Assembly (NCBI GenBank): GCA_963677185.1
Contig: OY781889.1
Span: 1,364,001-1,428,000, forward strand
DNA length: 64,000 nt
Source of the DNA: G963677185 sp963677185
GTDB lineage: Bacteria; Bacillota; Syntrophomonadia; Syntrophomonadales; Syntrophomonadaceae
Direction of reading: 5' to 3'
In this document: piece after piece, positions 26,049 through 34,819 of the stretch
How positions within the stretch are numbered: the stretch's first letter is position 1
Layout of the letters: each line of letters begins with the position of its first letter
The notes under the pieces: model-generated
What the model was told of the DNA's origin: nothing
The model's database searches: none
Seen by the model: only the letters and a program-made list of their open reading frames with translations
Program-made: the position numbers and the translations under genes

Positions 26049-26524
26049 AACAGGAAACGGAAGCAACTCCAGAGTACTGTTAAAGGTAAACTCAAGTAAT
26101 TCCTAATCTGGTAAATGACTTTAATCAAAGTTCTGTAAAAAATTTTTCAAAGACCAAAAAGACCAAAAGTCTAAAAAAGTCGAAAGAGAAACCGAATAAT
26201 CAAAGGCCTTAAATCAAAAAAGTTAAAATTTTAAGGGTAAAATCTTAAAACAACAACCAAAAAAGATTCAAGGGAAAAGATTAAAAGTATTCTCAAAAGA
26301 AATCTAAAACGACAGACAGAATAAAGTCAGCATGAAAATGCAATACCAGAAATATTAAAGAAATCTCAAAATTGAAAAGCAATTTTCAAAACAAAAGAAA
26401 TCTTTAGTAAAGGGAATGAAAGAGAATACCAAAATCCCAAAAAGGGGGTACTTGCAAATTGAGCAAGACAACTCCGAAGTAAGGAAGCCGGAAAGGTATA
26501 AAAGCCACCGGCTTTCTTACTTTT
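26049..26524 (+). ncRNA. Candidate A-rich non-coding transcript
   Basis: Between the promoter at 26015-26042 and a terminator at 26477-26524 lie about 430 bases that are strikingly A-rich on the plus strand, with short recurring words such as AAGACCAAAA, AAGTC and AAATCT. There is no long ORF. The only open frame of note (MKENTKIPKRGYLQIEQ ..., 36 codons ending inside the terminator) has its purine-rich motif too close to the ATG. Such composition implies an unstructured RNA bounded by defined ends. It may be an sRNA, a long 5' leader of the gene at 26614, or a decayed gene. No known RNA family is recognised. Confidence 0.4.
26477..26524 (+). terminator. Rho-independent terminator of the A-rich transcript
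   Basis: A 15-bp stem (AAGTAAGGAAGCCGG pairing with CCGGCTTTCTTACTT, one G-U pair) encloses a 16-nt loop and is followed by TT. It stands 90 bp before the next gene start, so it either ends the RNA or attenuates transcription into that gene. Confidence 0.65.
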
Positions 26525-26613
26525 AAAACTGTCTTTCGCTGCGTGGACATCAAGCAGTTGTTCCGGTATTATCTGAATTACGAGACCGCACTAATATCCG
26601 GGGAGGATTGCAT

Positions 26614-27417
26614 ATGATAGCCACAATCGCTCTAACCCCTGCCGCTGCCAAGCGCCTCATAGCCAGGGGATTGATCAACACACCCGAGTTTGCCCGGGCC
26701 TATCATTCGGGCAGAATCATCATCAGCGTGGGAACCACCAATGCGTATATTGCAGAAGAGCTGGGCTTGCTGGCCCCGGACGACAAGGTCCGCTTCGCAG
26801 CCGGGATTGTTAATCCTGGGATACCCTGCGCCACTGCGGCTGAAACCAGGCTGGCGGCCATCTGCCTGGAACAGGGCGCGCTGGTGGACAAACCATGGGA
26901 ACAGTTTCTAACTGAATTTGAACGGGATGACGTTTTTATTAAGGGCGCCAATGCCCTGGATTCTGCCGGCAATACGGCGATCTTGCTGGCCAACCCTTTG
27001 GGTGGAACTATTGGAACTGCATTTGGCGTCCTGGCCGCCCGGGGCTCCCGGGTGCTAATTCCGGTGGGCCACGAAAAGATGATCCCATCATGCCCGGCAG
27101 CGGCTCAAGTTATGGGCATCAGCCGCATGGATGACAGCATGGGCCTTCGCTGCGGGCTGGTATCACTCCCCTTCGGACGGGCTTATACGGAAATTGACGC
27201 ACTGGATACCCTGTTCGGCATTCAGGCCACAGTGGTGGCCGCGGGTGGAACCGGCGGAGGGGAAGGTTCAGTCATGCTCGCCCTGCATGGCGGAGAAGAT
27301 GGGGTTGTCGCGGCTCTCAGCCTGGCCAAAGGACTGCTCAAGGAGAAAGCCCTGCGCACCGTGCGCCAGGCCTGCAAGGACTGCTTCATGGAAACAAAAT
27401 GTTATATTCACCAGTAA
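26614..27417 (+). CDS. Conserved protein of unknown function
   Basis: I do not recognise a named family with confidence. The 267-residue product is soluble. It begins TIALTPAAAKRLIARGLI, has a glycine-rich centre (NPLGGTIGTAFGVLAARGSR, later VVAAGGTGGGEGSVMLAL) and ends with three cysteines (CKDCFMETKCYIHQ). The GTTNAYIAEELG and VFIKGANALD motifs look like a nucleotide- or sugar-binding Rossmann-type core. The ATG at 26614 has GGGGAGG 7 nt upstream, better than a TTG two codons earlier. It stands alone between the A-rich transcript's terminator and the signalling genes. The cysteine cluster could bind a metal. Confidence 0.75.
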   Translation: MIATIALTPAAAKRLIARGLINTPEFARAYHSGRIIISVGTTNAYIAEELGLLAPDDKVRFAAGIVNPGIPCATAAETRLAAICLEQGALVDKPWEQFLTEFERDDVFIKGANALDSAGNTAILLANPLGGTIGTAFGVLAARGSRVLIPVGHEKMIPSCPAAAQVMGISRMDDSMGLRCGLVSLPFGRAYTEIDALDTLFGIQATVVAAGGTGGGEGSVMLALHGGEDGVVAALSLAKGLLKEKALRTVRQACKDCFMETKCYIHQ

Positions 27418-27500
27418 TCTTAACTGCACAGCCCGGGCTGGCTTAAGCATGAGCCCAGCCGGAAATGATATAATCAAATCAAAAAAAACGGGGTAATTCC

Positions 27501-28535
27501 ATGTGCGAAGAAATGTCTATGCCGACGATTCTGGTGGTTGATGACACACCTGCGAATATTGATTTGCTGGTGGAAATACTGAGCCCCGAATACCATGTCA
27601 GAGCCGCTTCCAATGGTGAGCGGGCTCTGCGTATTGTTGACAGCAAACCGCCGGATCTGATCCTGGTGGATATTATGATGCCGGATATGGATGGATACGA
27701 GGTCTGCCGAAGGATCAAACAGAATCCGGCCGCCCGGAAAATCCCACTTATCTTTGTTACTACCATGAACTCAACCGAGGATGAACGCAAGGGCCTGGAA
27801 CTGGGGGCGGTGGACTACATTACCAAGCCTTTTAGTCCGGCCATTGTAGCAGCCCGGGTTAAAACCCACCTGGCACTGTACGACCAGAATCGCAGTCTGG
27901 AAGAAGCGGTGCGCAATCGTACTGCAGAGCTCCATGAAACCCGCCTGGAGATTATTCGCAGGCTGGGCCGGGCGGCTGAGTTCAAGGATAATGACACCGG
28001 TCTGCATGTTATTCGCATGAGCCATTCAGCCTGGATGGTGGCCCAGGCTATGGGCTTGCCGGCTGACCAGGCCGAGCTTATTTACCAGGCTGCTCCCATG
28101 CATGACGTCGGGAAAATAGGGATTTCTGACTATGTATTGACCAAGCCGGGACCTTTAACTGCTGAAGAATGGGTGCAAATGAAGCTCCACCCCGCAATTG
28201 GAGCCGAGATTATCGGCGAACATCATTCGGATCTGCTCGACATGGCCAGGATAATCGCCCTTACCCACCACGAAAAATGGAATGGCACTGGCTATCCCTG
28301 TGGACTTAAAGCCGCGGAAATACCGCTGGCCGGCAGGATTGTAGCCGTAGCCGACGTATACGACGCTCTGAACAATCGCCGCCCCTATAAAAGAGCCTGG
28401 AGCGCGGATGAATCGGTATCTGCCATACAGGAAGGGTCTGGTACGCATTTTGATCCCGAAGTGGTGGAGGCTTTTATGAAGGTCTCCGGTAAGGTTAATA
28501 TGATAAGCCTGACCTATGGCGAAAAGGAAGTATAA
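27501..28535 (+). CDS. RpfG-like response regulator with HD-GYP domain
   Basis: This 344-residue protein has an N-terminal receiver (VVDDTP; phosphoacceptor Asp57 in LILVDIMMPDMDG; TKPF lysine), a linker helix and an HD-GYP domain. The motifs are intact: MHDVGKIGI for the HD pair and THHEKWNGTGYPCGL for the GYP loop. It should hydrolyse cyclic-di-GMP when phosphorylated. It is the first of three signalling genes on the same strand; the hybrid kinase 70 bp downstream is the likely partner. This contrasts with the GGDEF/HD-GYP protein at 6619-8166, whose HD pair is broken. Confidence 0.93.
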   Translation: MCEEMSMPTILVVDDTPANIDLLVEILSPEYHVRAASNGERALRIVDSKPPDLILVDIMMPDMDGYEVCRRIKQNPAARKIPLIFVTTMNSTEDERKGLELGAVDYITKPFSPAIVAARVKTHLALYDQNRSLEEAVRNRTAELHETRLEIIRRLGRAAEFKDNDTGLHVIRMSHSAWMVAQAMGLPADQAELIYQAAPMHDVGKIGISDYVLTKPGPLTAEEWVQMKLHPAIGAEIIGEHHSDLLDMARIIALTHHEKWNGTGYPCGLKAAEIPLAGRIVAVADVYDALNNRRPYKRAWSADESVSAIQEGSGTHFDPEVVEAFMKVSGKVNMISLTYGEKEV

Positions 28536-28605
28536 AATGGGTGAATTTCTTTTGTTCAGGGCGCAAACAGCACTGGCAAAATAGTGAAGGAGCGTTAGGC
28601 AAATT

Positions 28606-31600
28606 ATGAAAAAACCGTTCAGCCTGGCCAATATCAAGTTTCATAGAAGCCTGCGTTTCAAGGTATTTGCCGCCATTCAATCGGTGGCGTTTCTATCTGT
28701 TCTTGTGTTCATGTTCCTGGTTACAGTTGCCACGACCTATATTATCAATGAAATAGGCTGGGGTTTTTCAACTATGTCCAGTGAAATGCTGGCCCGGGAG
28801 TTGAATTCGCCTCAAACTTTGAAACAATTCAACGCTGCTTCCCTGCGGGAAGTAGATTTTACCAGCGAAGAAGTGCAGTATTGGATTCAACAGATGGTTA
28901 ATCCCGGACAGCCCAATATTGGGAATGATGAGGGTCCGGGATCATCGCTGGTTGGACAGTCCCAGGCACCGGGCCAGCCGGCTGAAGTAGCCGAGGAGCT
29001 GCGCCAGATGCGGGAAGCCGAGCACCTGACCTTGATGGATATCCGGAGCTGGAACCATGTCCGGCAGTACCTGCTGGATATTTTCCGGGATAACTTTGTC
29101 TGTGTGAACATATATGTGGACGGCGAGCTAATTTACCAGAGCGGGGGATATGAGCAAGCGCATATTGCCGAATCTGCCGCCGCTATCCGGGCACTGCCCG
29201 AAACGGAGCGCAGTTACTGGCAGCGGATCCAGCTCTGGTATTTCGATTACTTCGATACGAGCGTAATAAGCCCTATCGCTGATGCTGATCTGGTCCAGAT
29301 AGGGACAGTCCAGGCGGCGCTTAATCACGCTACGGTTAACCTTCTGGTTATTACTCTGGTACTGATTTTGATGGCTATTGGATTTATCGTCAGCATCATA
29401 TCCCTCTTTGTATCCGCAGCATTTGCCAGAAGCATCGTCAGGCCGCTGGAGGATCTGCAGCACAACATGCAGGCCATGGCTGAAGGCGACCTGGAAGAAG
29501 TAATGAACAATCCAATGACCCTTAAAAGCTCCTTCCACGAGGTCGAAGAGCTGGTGAATGTTCGCAATCTGCTGATCTGGCGTTTCAAAGAAAACGCTGA
29601 TTTGCTGACCGAACAGAAAAACGAGCTGGAAAGCATGGCCGGCAGCCTGCAGGATAAAAATCTGGGATTGCGGGCGGAAATTGAGGAACGTCACCGGGTG
29701 GAGGCCGAACTGGTTGAAGCCAGAGAAGTCGCCCTGCAGGCCAGCCAGGCCAAGGGGGATTTTTTAGCCAACATGAGCCATGAAATCCGCACCCCGCTAA
29801 ATGCCGTCCTGGGATTTACCGGTCTGCTCCAGGAAACGGTCACCGGCGCCAAAGAAAGACGCTATTTGAATAATATTAACGCCAGCGGCAATACTCTGAT
29901 GCGGATAATCAACGACATACTGGACTTTTCCAAGATTGAAGCCGGAAAGCTGGATTTGGAGAGCATCGATTTCAAGCTGGATGACGTTCTGCAGCAGCTG
30001 GCAGATGTAATCGCCACCAAAGCGGCCTCCAAAGGGCTGGATTTGCATTACGACATCCCCGCCGACCTACCGATGGAATTAATCGGCGATCCCTTGCGGC
30101 TGGAGCAGGTTCTGATGAATCTGATCAGTAATGCCATAAAATTTACAGATCAGGGCGAGATTGTACTGACCGTGAGGCGCGAATACGAAGACGAACATAG
30201 TTTGAAGCTGCATTTTACGGTTCAGGACACCGGCATTGGCATGAATCCCGAACAGCAAGCCCGCCTGTTCAAAGCCTTTACCCAGGCTGACACTTCGACC
30301 ACCAGGCAGTACGGAGGCACTGGACTGGGGCTGGCGATAAGCAAGCAAATTGTGGAGATGATGGGCGGCGAAATCGGGCTGGTAAGTGAACTTACCGCGG
30401 GCAGTACCTTCTGGTTTACGGTGTTGTTCAACAAGCCAGATAGCCTGGCTCAAAATTGCGCAAGCAAAGCGGCTTCCATGGATAAGCTCAAGGTGCTGGT
30501 GGTGGACGGCAATCCGATTTCCATGAACATCCTGTCCGCTATGATGAAGAGCTTCAGCTTCGAAACCGAATCGGCCGCCAGCGAAGAACAGGCTGTGGAC
30601 GTGCTTTCAGGTGCTGAAGAGACCGCGCCGTTTGACCTGGTTTTCATCGATCTGACTGTTCCAGATATGTATAAAGGAAGGCTGGCAGGTGTTCTTTCCC
30701 GGGTTCGGCAAGGTCGGAGAGTACCGAAGGTAGTCATTATAGAAGGCCCGGACCAGTCCGCTGAATTAGAGCCTGCTTATAAAAGCCTGGAAGATGCAGC
30801 GCTGTCACAACCGCTCAACCCCTCACAGGTGCTAAATACGATACTGCAGATTATGAATCACAGCAACCGTTTCGAGCAGCTCAAACAAGCTGCGGTCAGC
30901 CAGGACGCCAGCCGGGATATCGTCCTTGAAGGAGCACGGGTTCTGTTGGTGGAAGACAATGAGATTAACCAGGAACTGGCGATAACCCTTCTGGAGAAGA
31001 AAGGGATGAAGGTCAGCCTGGCCCAAAACGGCCGGGAGGCACTTGATATACTGCAAAAGCTGGACTTCGAAGCCGTTCTCATGGACTGCCAGATGCCGGT
31101 TATGGATGGATACGAAGCGACCGCAATTATCCGGCAGAATCCTGCCTGGGCAAGACTCCCCGTAATAGCCATGACCGCCAATGCCATGAAGGATGACCAG
31201 GAGAAAGCCCGGGCTGCCGGAATGGATGATCATGTTGCCAAGCCAATAGATGTATCCGAGCTATACCGGGTTTTGGATAAATGGATAAGTCCGCAGCTGA
31301 AAAAACCACGGTTGGAGAGTGCCTCAAGCGGTATGATGGAGGACAACGCCGTTGGTGCTTCTGACGCTTTAAATGTTGAGGAGCTTAAAAAGCTGCAGGG
31401 TGTTGATATCGAAAAAGGTCTGGAGATATCTCAAAACAATATCGAATTGTATGGCCGGCTCATTAATCGCTTCCGGGCTGCCAACCGGGATTTTGCCGGT
31501 TCGTTCTACCAGGCGGAACAATCCAGCGATCCGTCCGAAGCGGCACGCCTGGCTCATACACTTAAAGGCAGCGCTGGCAATCTGGGTATTATGCAAGTCA

Positions 31601-31974
31601 TGGATGCTGCGGCCGGCCTGGAAAAAGCCTGCCTGGATAAAGCCGATCAGGCCGACATCTACATGCAGCTGAAGCAGGTAACTGATGCCCTGCAGCCGGT
31701 CCTGGAATCAATGGACTCACTGCCGGGATTGCCGGGCTGTGTTCAGCCGCCGGTTGCCAGGCTGGATGAAGCCAGTCTGTTCAAACTGCTGAAGGAGCTG
31801 GAGGAGCTGCTGGCGGAAGACGATAGCCAGGCGGTGGCTCTATTCCGTGATATAATGGGAATGGTGAAGGATTCACAATACGCCAAAATCGTAAACATAT
31901 TGGAAAAGCCGGTCAGTTCATATGATTTCGAAACAGCCCGTGAAATGCTGGTGGAGCTGTTTCCCGACCTGTGA
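28606..31974 (+). CDS. Hybrid sensor histidine kinase (HAMP-HisKA-HATPase-REC-REC-HPt)
   Basis: This 1,122-residue membrane kinase has TM1 at about 15-45, an outside domain of roughly 200 residues, TM2 at about 245-275 and HAMP (SIVRPLEDLQHNMQAMAEGD). A coiled coil is followed by the H-box SHEIRTPLNAVLGFTGLL with His392, and a HATPase with N/G boxes (NLISNAIKFT, DTGIGM, GGTGLGLAISK). The first receiver has Asp682 (FIDLTVPDM), but its usual Lys-Pro is Gln-Pro (SQPLNP), so it is partly degenerate. The second receiver is intact (VEDNEINQ; Asp827 in MDCQMPVMDG; AKPI), and the HPt domain carries His984 (AHTLKGSAGNLG). BarA/ArcB-like phosphorelay layout. The likely outputs are the flanking RpfG-like protein and the double-receiver protein; no DNA-binding regulator is adjacent. 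Confidence 0.93.
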   Translation: MKKPFSLANIKFHRSLRFKVFAAIQSVAFLSVLVFMFLVTVATTYIINEIGWGFSTMSSEMLARELNSPQTLKQFNAASLREVDFTSEEVQYWIQQMVNPGQPNIGNDEGPGSSLVGQSQAPGQPAEVAEELRQMREAEHLTLMDIRSWNHVRQYLLDIFRDNFVCVNIYVDGELIYQSGGYEQAHIAESAAAIRALPETERSYWQRIQLWYFDYFDTSVISPIADADLVQIGTVQAALNHATVNLLVITLVLILMAIGFIVSIISLFVSAAFARSIVRPLEDLQHNMQAMAEGDLEEVMNNPMTLKSSFHEVEELVNVRNLLIWRFKENADLLTEQKNELESMAGSLQDKNLGLRAEIEERHRVEAELVEAREVALQASQAKGDFLANMSHEIRTPLNAVLGFTGLLQETVTGAKERRYLNNINASGNTLMRIINDILDFSKIEAGKLDLESIDFKLDDVLQQLADVIATKAASKGLDLHYDIPADLPMELIGDPLRLEQVLMNLISNAIKFTDQGEIVLTVRREYEDEHSLKLHFTVQDTGIGMNPEQQARLFKAFTQADTSTTRQYGGTGLGLAISKQIVEMMGGEIGLVSELTAGSTFWFTVLFNKPDSLAQNCASKAASMDKLKVLVVDGNPISMNILSAMMKSFSFETESAASEEQAVDVLSGAEETAPFDLVFIDLTVPDMYKGRLAGVLSRVRQGRRVPKVVIIEGPDQSAELEPAYKSLEDAALSQPLNPSQVLNTILQIMNHSNRFEQLKQAAVSQDASRDIVLEGARVLLVEDNEINQELAITLLEKKGMKVSLAQNGREALDILQKLDFEAVLMDCQMPVMDGYEATAIIRQNPAWARLPVIAMTANAMKDDQEKARAAGMDDHVAKPIDVSELYRVLDKWISPQLKKPRLESASSGMMEDNAVGASDALNVEELKKLQGVDIEKGLEISQNNIELYGRLINRFRAANRDFAGSFYQAEQSSDPSEAARLAHTLKGSAGNLGIMQVMDAAAGLEKACLDKADQADIYMQLKQVTDALQPVLESMDSLPGLPGCVQPPVARLDEASLFKLLKELEELLAEDDSQAVALFRDIMGMVKDSQYAKIVNILEKPVSSYDFETAREMLVELFPDL

Positions 31975-32051
31975 GCAGTTACGCCTGCGGTTTAATCAAT
32001 GCTAAAGCCAGGACCGCACTAATAGCAATAAATTAAAAGGAGCGATACGTT

Positions 32052-32849
32052 ATGGGTGCCAGGGTGCTAATCTGTTCGTCGGCTCAAAGCAAAATGGCCA
32101 ACTGCGTGAGGGATATAATACATGAGGGCCACAACATTGTCATGGTGGATACCTGGTCGCAGGAGCTGATAAATCCGCTCACCCTCTCTGAGATGGATGT
32201 GGTAATTGTTGAAACATCCTTTTTCGGCGCTCCGATTGATGAAGTGCTGAACCGCATGCTGAAGATTTGCTACAAGGCGGAAATAATAGTACTTCACGAA
32301 GAGGATCTGGAGCCGGAATATATGGAAGGCTACTCAGTGGTGCCCGGCCAGCAGTTCGCCCGCAATTATGTCGATGTTCTGAGCCATCATGGGATGAGGC
32401 TGGGCAAGGCGATCGCCCGGCGGGAGGCGGCAGTGGGCCGGCACATTCCAGGCCTGGAACCGCCTCGGGTACTCTGCATAGACGATGACGAATCAGCCCG
32501 GGATATTTTAAAAGTAATTCTTACCAAGGGTGGCTACCAGGTGGAAGAAACCGACAGCGCCCGGGTGGGACTGGCTTTACTGCGGAGATTTGCCATGGAC
32601 GGGACGCCCTTTTCCGTAATAATTGTAGACCTGATGATGCCGGGCATGGACGGTTTTGAATTCCTGGCGCAGATGCGGGCCGGCAAATGGGCGGCCAACA
32701 CACCCGTTATTGTTTCCAGCTCCCGCAATGACCCTAACGCCATCAGCCAGGTCTACCGCTATGATATCGCCGGATATGTGCTGAAGCCCTACCAGCCCAA
32801 ACGTCTGCTGGAGTCGGTGGCCGAGGCGATGGAACTGGGGGATGTCTGA
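32052..32849 (+). CDS. Response regulator with pseudo-receiver and receiver domains
   Basis: Residues 1-130 of this 265-residue protein form a receiver-like fold (RVLICSSAQSKMANCVRDII, DVVIVETSFFG) without the acidic pocket or phosphoacceptor. Residues 137-265 are a genuine receiver: CIDDDESARD, Asp193 in IIVDLMMPGMDG, VIVSSSRND, YVLKPYQPK. There is no output domain, so it works by protein contact, perhaps as a phosphate sink or shuttle for the hybrid kinase 77 bp upstream. AAAAGGAG precedes the ATG. It ends the signalling block; a convergent gene follows after 25 bp. Confidence 0.88.
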   Translation: MGARVLICSSAQSKMANCVRDIIHEGHNIVMVDTWSQELINPLTLSEMDVVIVETSFFGAPIDEVLNRMLKICYKAEIIVLHEEDLEPEYMEGYSVVPGQQFARNYVDVLSHHGMRLGKAIARREAAVGRHIPGLEPPRVLCIDDDESARDILKVILTKGGYQVEETDSARVGLALLRRFAMDGTPFSVIIVDLMMPGMDGFEFLAQMRAGKWAANTPVIVSSSRNDPNAISQVYRYDIAGYVLKPYQPKRLLESVAEAMELGDV

Positions 32850-32851
32850 TC

Positions 32852-32868
32852 GGGCACAAGACGTGCCC
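32852..32868. terminator. Hairpin between convergent genes
   Basis: GGGCAC and GTGCCC pair around a 5-nt loop in the 25-bp gap between two convergent stops. It lacks a U-tract, so terminator function is weakly supported. Confidence 0.3.
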
Positions 32869-32874
32869 CGGCTA

Positions 32875-33387
32875 TCAGCGTGCCCTGGCAGCCGCGATAA
32901 AATACACAATCGTGGGTGCAATTGAGGCGGCAATGATAATTATGAAATCATAGGGTGTGCCGCCGGAAATCTGGCCCAGAGCAACCCGGGAGGTCATCCA
33001 GACAATATACGCAAACAGGCAAGCGATCATCGCCGCAATATACTTGAGAAGGGTTCGGGCCAGCAAAAATTGACGGGCAGCATTATCGGGGGTTATTTTG
33101 ACCGGGTAATTGTAAATTTTAGGGAAGCGGCAAAGCACCTCCATCAACACCACCATGAACACACCAATAATAGGAAGGGCTAGCATGCTGGATCTGCTGC
33201 TCCAGCCATTGACCTGCCCGCTGGCGTCGAAGTGGCTCGGCACAATTTCCGGCATGTATGGCCAGTAGTAGACGGTCATTATGATCAGGGCCAGGGTTCC
33301 GGCAATAGCCAGCGCATCAAACAACATCTCCAGCGGAGAGAGGGGAATGTCCAACTCGGCCAGGTATTCGGCGCGTTCTTGTTTCAT
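32875..33387 (-). CDS. DUF1648 membrane protein
   Basis: This 170-residue protein has four hydrophobic helices. The DUF1648 signature lies between the first two (MPEIVPSHFDASGQVNGWSS), which is diagnostic for the family seen in SdpI-type immunity proteins and related membrane proteins. The SdpI C-terminal domain is not evident. A role in envelope function or bacteriocin immunity is possible but not shown by context. GGAGG lies 8 nt before the ATG. The gene stands alone, convergent with the response regulator. Confidence 0.85.
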   Translation of the reverse strand: MKQERAEYLAELDIPLSPLEMLFDALAIAGTLALIIMTVYYWPYMPEIVPSHFDASGQVNGWSSRSSMLALPIIGVFMVVLMEVLCRFPKIYNYPVKITPDNAARQFLLARTLLKYIAAMIACLFAYIVWMTSRVALGQISGGTPYDFIIIIAASIAPTIVYFIAAARAR

Positions 33388-33570
33388 AGCTGGAGCCTCC
33401 TGACTCTTTTTTTTGCGTTAGGACAATACGGATTGGGTTTCAACTATTTCCAGATTTTTCTTATTGTAGCGCAGATACGGCTGAATGAAAAGACTAGCGG
33501 TGATATACGCGATAAACCCAGCCCATTTGTTCCCTTTTAACCATTTTTGCAGGCCTCCGTCTGCAATCGA

Positions 33571-33774
33571 TCAAGACCGATCTTCGCCAGGCTTTTCGAG
33601 TTTTGCCGGGTCAGAACGCTCCGGGCGGGGCAGGCGCCCCGCTTTTTTCAGCGCATCCCGGAGCAGGTATTCGATATGGCTGTTGACGCTGCGCAGTTCA
33701 TCGGCCGCCCAGGCCTCCATGGCGTCATATAGTTTTGGATCAATTCTGAGCAAAAAGCTCTTCTTGCCGGCCAT
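33571..33774 (-). CDS. Ribbon-helix-helix (Arc-type) small protein
   Basis: This 67-residue protein opens with an Arc/MetJ-like DNA-binding fold: a strand (KKSFLLRIDP) followed by two helices (KLYDAMEAWAADELRSVNSH, IEYLLRDALKKAGR). The tail is charged and disordered. Arc-type proteins of this exact style (Arc family DNA-binding protein next to SPFH genes) are recurrent in Firmicutes. It begins 15 bp after the SPFH gene stop with GGGGGA 7 nt before the ATG, so the pair is cotranscribed. It may autoregulate the operon. Confidence 0.85.
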   Translation of the reverse strand: MAGKKSFLLRIDPKLYDAMEAWAADELRSVNSHIEYLLRDALKKAGRLPRPERSDPAKLEKPGEDRS

Positions 33775-33789
33775 GGCATTATCCCCCGG

Positions 33790-34677
33790 TTAATAAATCG
33801 TTCCCGTGTTGATAATAGGCTGGGCTCCGCGTTCCGAAACAATCGCCACCATCAGGTTATTAATCATTGCCACCTTGCGTTCGTCGTCCAGTTCTACGAT
33901 ATGCTCTTCTTCCAGCTTTTGTATGGCCATGCGGGCCATGCCTACGGCCCCTTCCACGATGGTAGTCCGGGCGGAAACGATGGCAGAGGCCTGCTGGCGT
34001 TGCAGCATGGCGGCAGCAATTTCAGTGGCGTAAGAAAGATGGGTGAGCCGGGCTTCAATGACTTCGACCCCGGCTACAGCCAGGCGCTCTTGCAGCTCAC
34101 GGGCCAATTCACTGGATACTTCGTCGGGGTTTCCGCGCAATGACTGGCCATGTCCATCAAAATCGTCATAAGGATACTTGGTGGCAACATGGCGCAGGGC
34201 GGTTTCGCTCTGGATCTCCACGAACTGGTAGTAATCTGAAACATCGAACATGGCTTTGGCCGTATCTACTACGCGGAAAACCACTACTGCAGCGATTTCG
34301 ACCGGATTACCGATCAGGTCATTAACCTTCAGGGTCTTGCTGTTGAAATTGCTGACCCGCAGGCTTACCTTCTGACGCATAGCCAGAGGTGCCGCCATCC
34401 ACAGGCCATCTTCCCGGATAGAGCCGATATAGCGGCCAAAGAAGGTCAGGACCCTGGCATTATTGGGCTGAACAATGGTGATGCCGCTGAAAATCAGGAT
34501 TGCCAGGAGCAGGCTGGCTATAAACAGAATCATCCACATCGTTTCTGCTGAGGAGGTCAGGGCCGAGTCGCCTTCGATTCCGCAAAAAACACAAAATCCC
34601 GTTAACAACAGCGCAACAATAACCGCAAAATAACCGTTCATTTTCCAGGCTTGTTTTTCCTGAGTTTTTTCCAACAT
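33790..34677 (-). CDS. SPFH/Band 7 membrane protein
   Basis: The 295-residue form begins MLEKTQEKQAWKMNGY, with two hydrophobic helices (about 14-35 and 45-68) followed by an SPFH domain: PNNARVLTFFGRYIGSIRED, LRVSNFNSKTLKVNDLIGNP, VVVFRVVDTAKAMFDVSDYY. A helical tail with the flotillin-like REL and AAAMLQRQQASAIV segments follows. SPFH proteins oligomerise on membranes; partners vary. The ATG at 34677 has GAGGTGG upstream and a good promoter. A longer frame to 34827 would run through the promoter and the inverted repeat and is rejected. Cotranscribed with the Arc-type gene. Confidence 0.88.
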   Translation of the reverse strand: MLEKTQEKQAWKMNGYFAVIVALLLTGFCVFCGIEGDSALTSSAETMWMILFIASLLLAILIFSGITIVQPNNARVLTFFGRYIGSIREDGLWMAAPLAMRQKVSLRVSNFNSKTLKVNDLIGNPVEIAAVVVFRVVDTAKAMFDVSDYYQFVEIQSETALRHVATKYPYDDFDGHGQSLRGNPDEVSSELARELQERLAVAGVEVIEARLTHLSYATEIAAAMLQRQQASAIVSARTTIVEGAVGMARMAIQKLEEEHIVELDDERKVAMINNLMVAIVSERGAQPIINTGTIY

Positions 34678-34712
34678 GGTAATCCACCTCGATATATTAT
34701 ATTTATATCTAT

Positions 34713-34740
34713 ATGATATCACTTTGTTATCAAATGTCAA
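34713..34740 (-). promoter_or_regulatory. Sigma-A promoter of the SPFH gene
   Basis: On the minus strand TTGACA (34735-34740) and TATCAT (34713-34718) are 16 nt apart, 36 bp before the SPFH start, in a very AT-rich stretch. Confidence 0.6.
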
Positions 34741-34750
34741 CTGGCAGCAA

Positions 34751-34812
34751 GAACATAAATCAGGGGGACGGTTCTGGTGATTTAAAAAGAACCGTCCCCC
34801 TGATTTATGTTC
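34751..34812. repeat. Perfect 25-bp inverted repeat, REP/MITE-like
   Basis: Arms 34751-34775 and 34788-34812 are perfectly complementary over 25 bp with a 12-nt AT-rich loop. The core GGGGGACGGTTCT / AGAACCGTCCCCC is a motif I know as a dispersed palindrome in clostridial genomes, often linked to REP-type tyrosine (Y1) transposases. It lies between the ALDH stop and the SPFH promoter and could also block read-through. Dispersed copies cannot be checked within this window; I saw no second copy. Confidence 0.75.
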
Positions 34813-34819
34813 CAATGAG

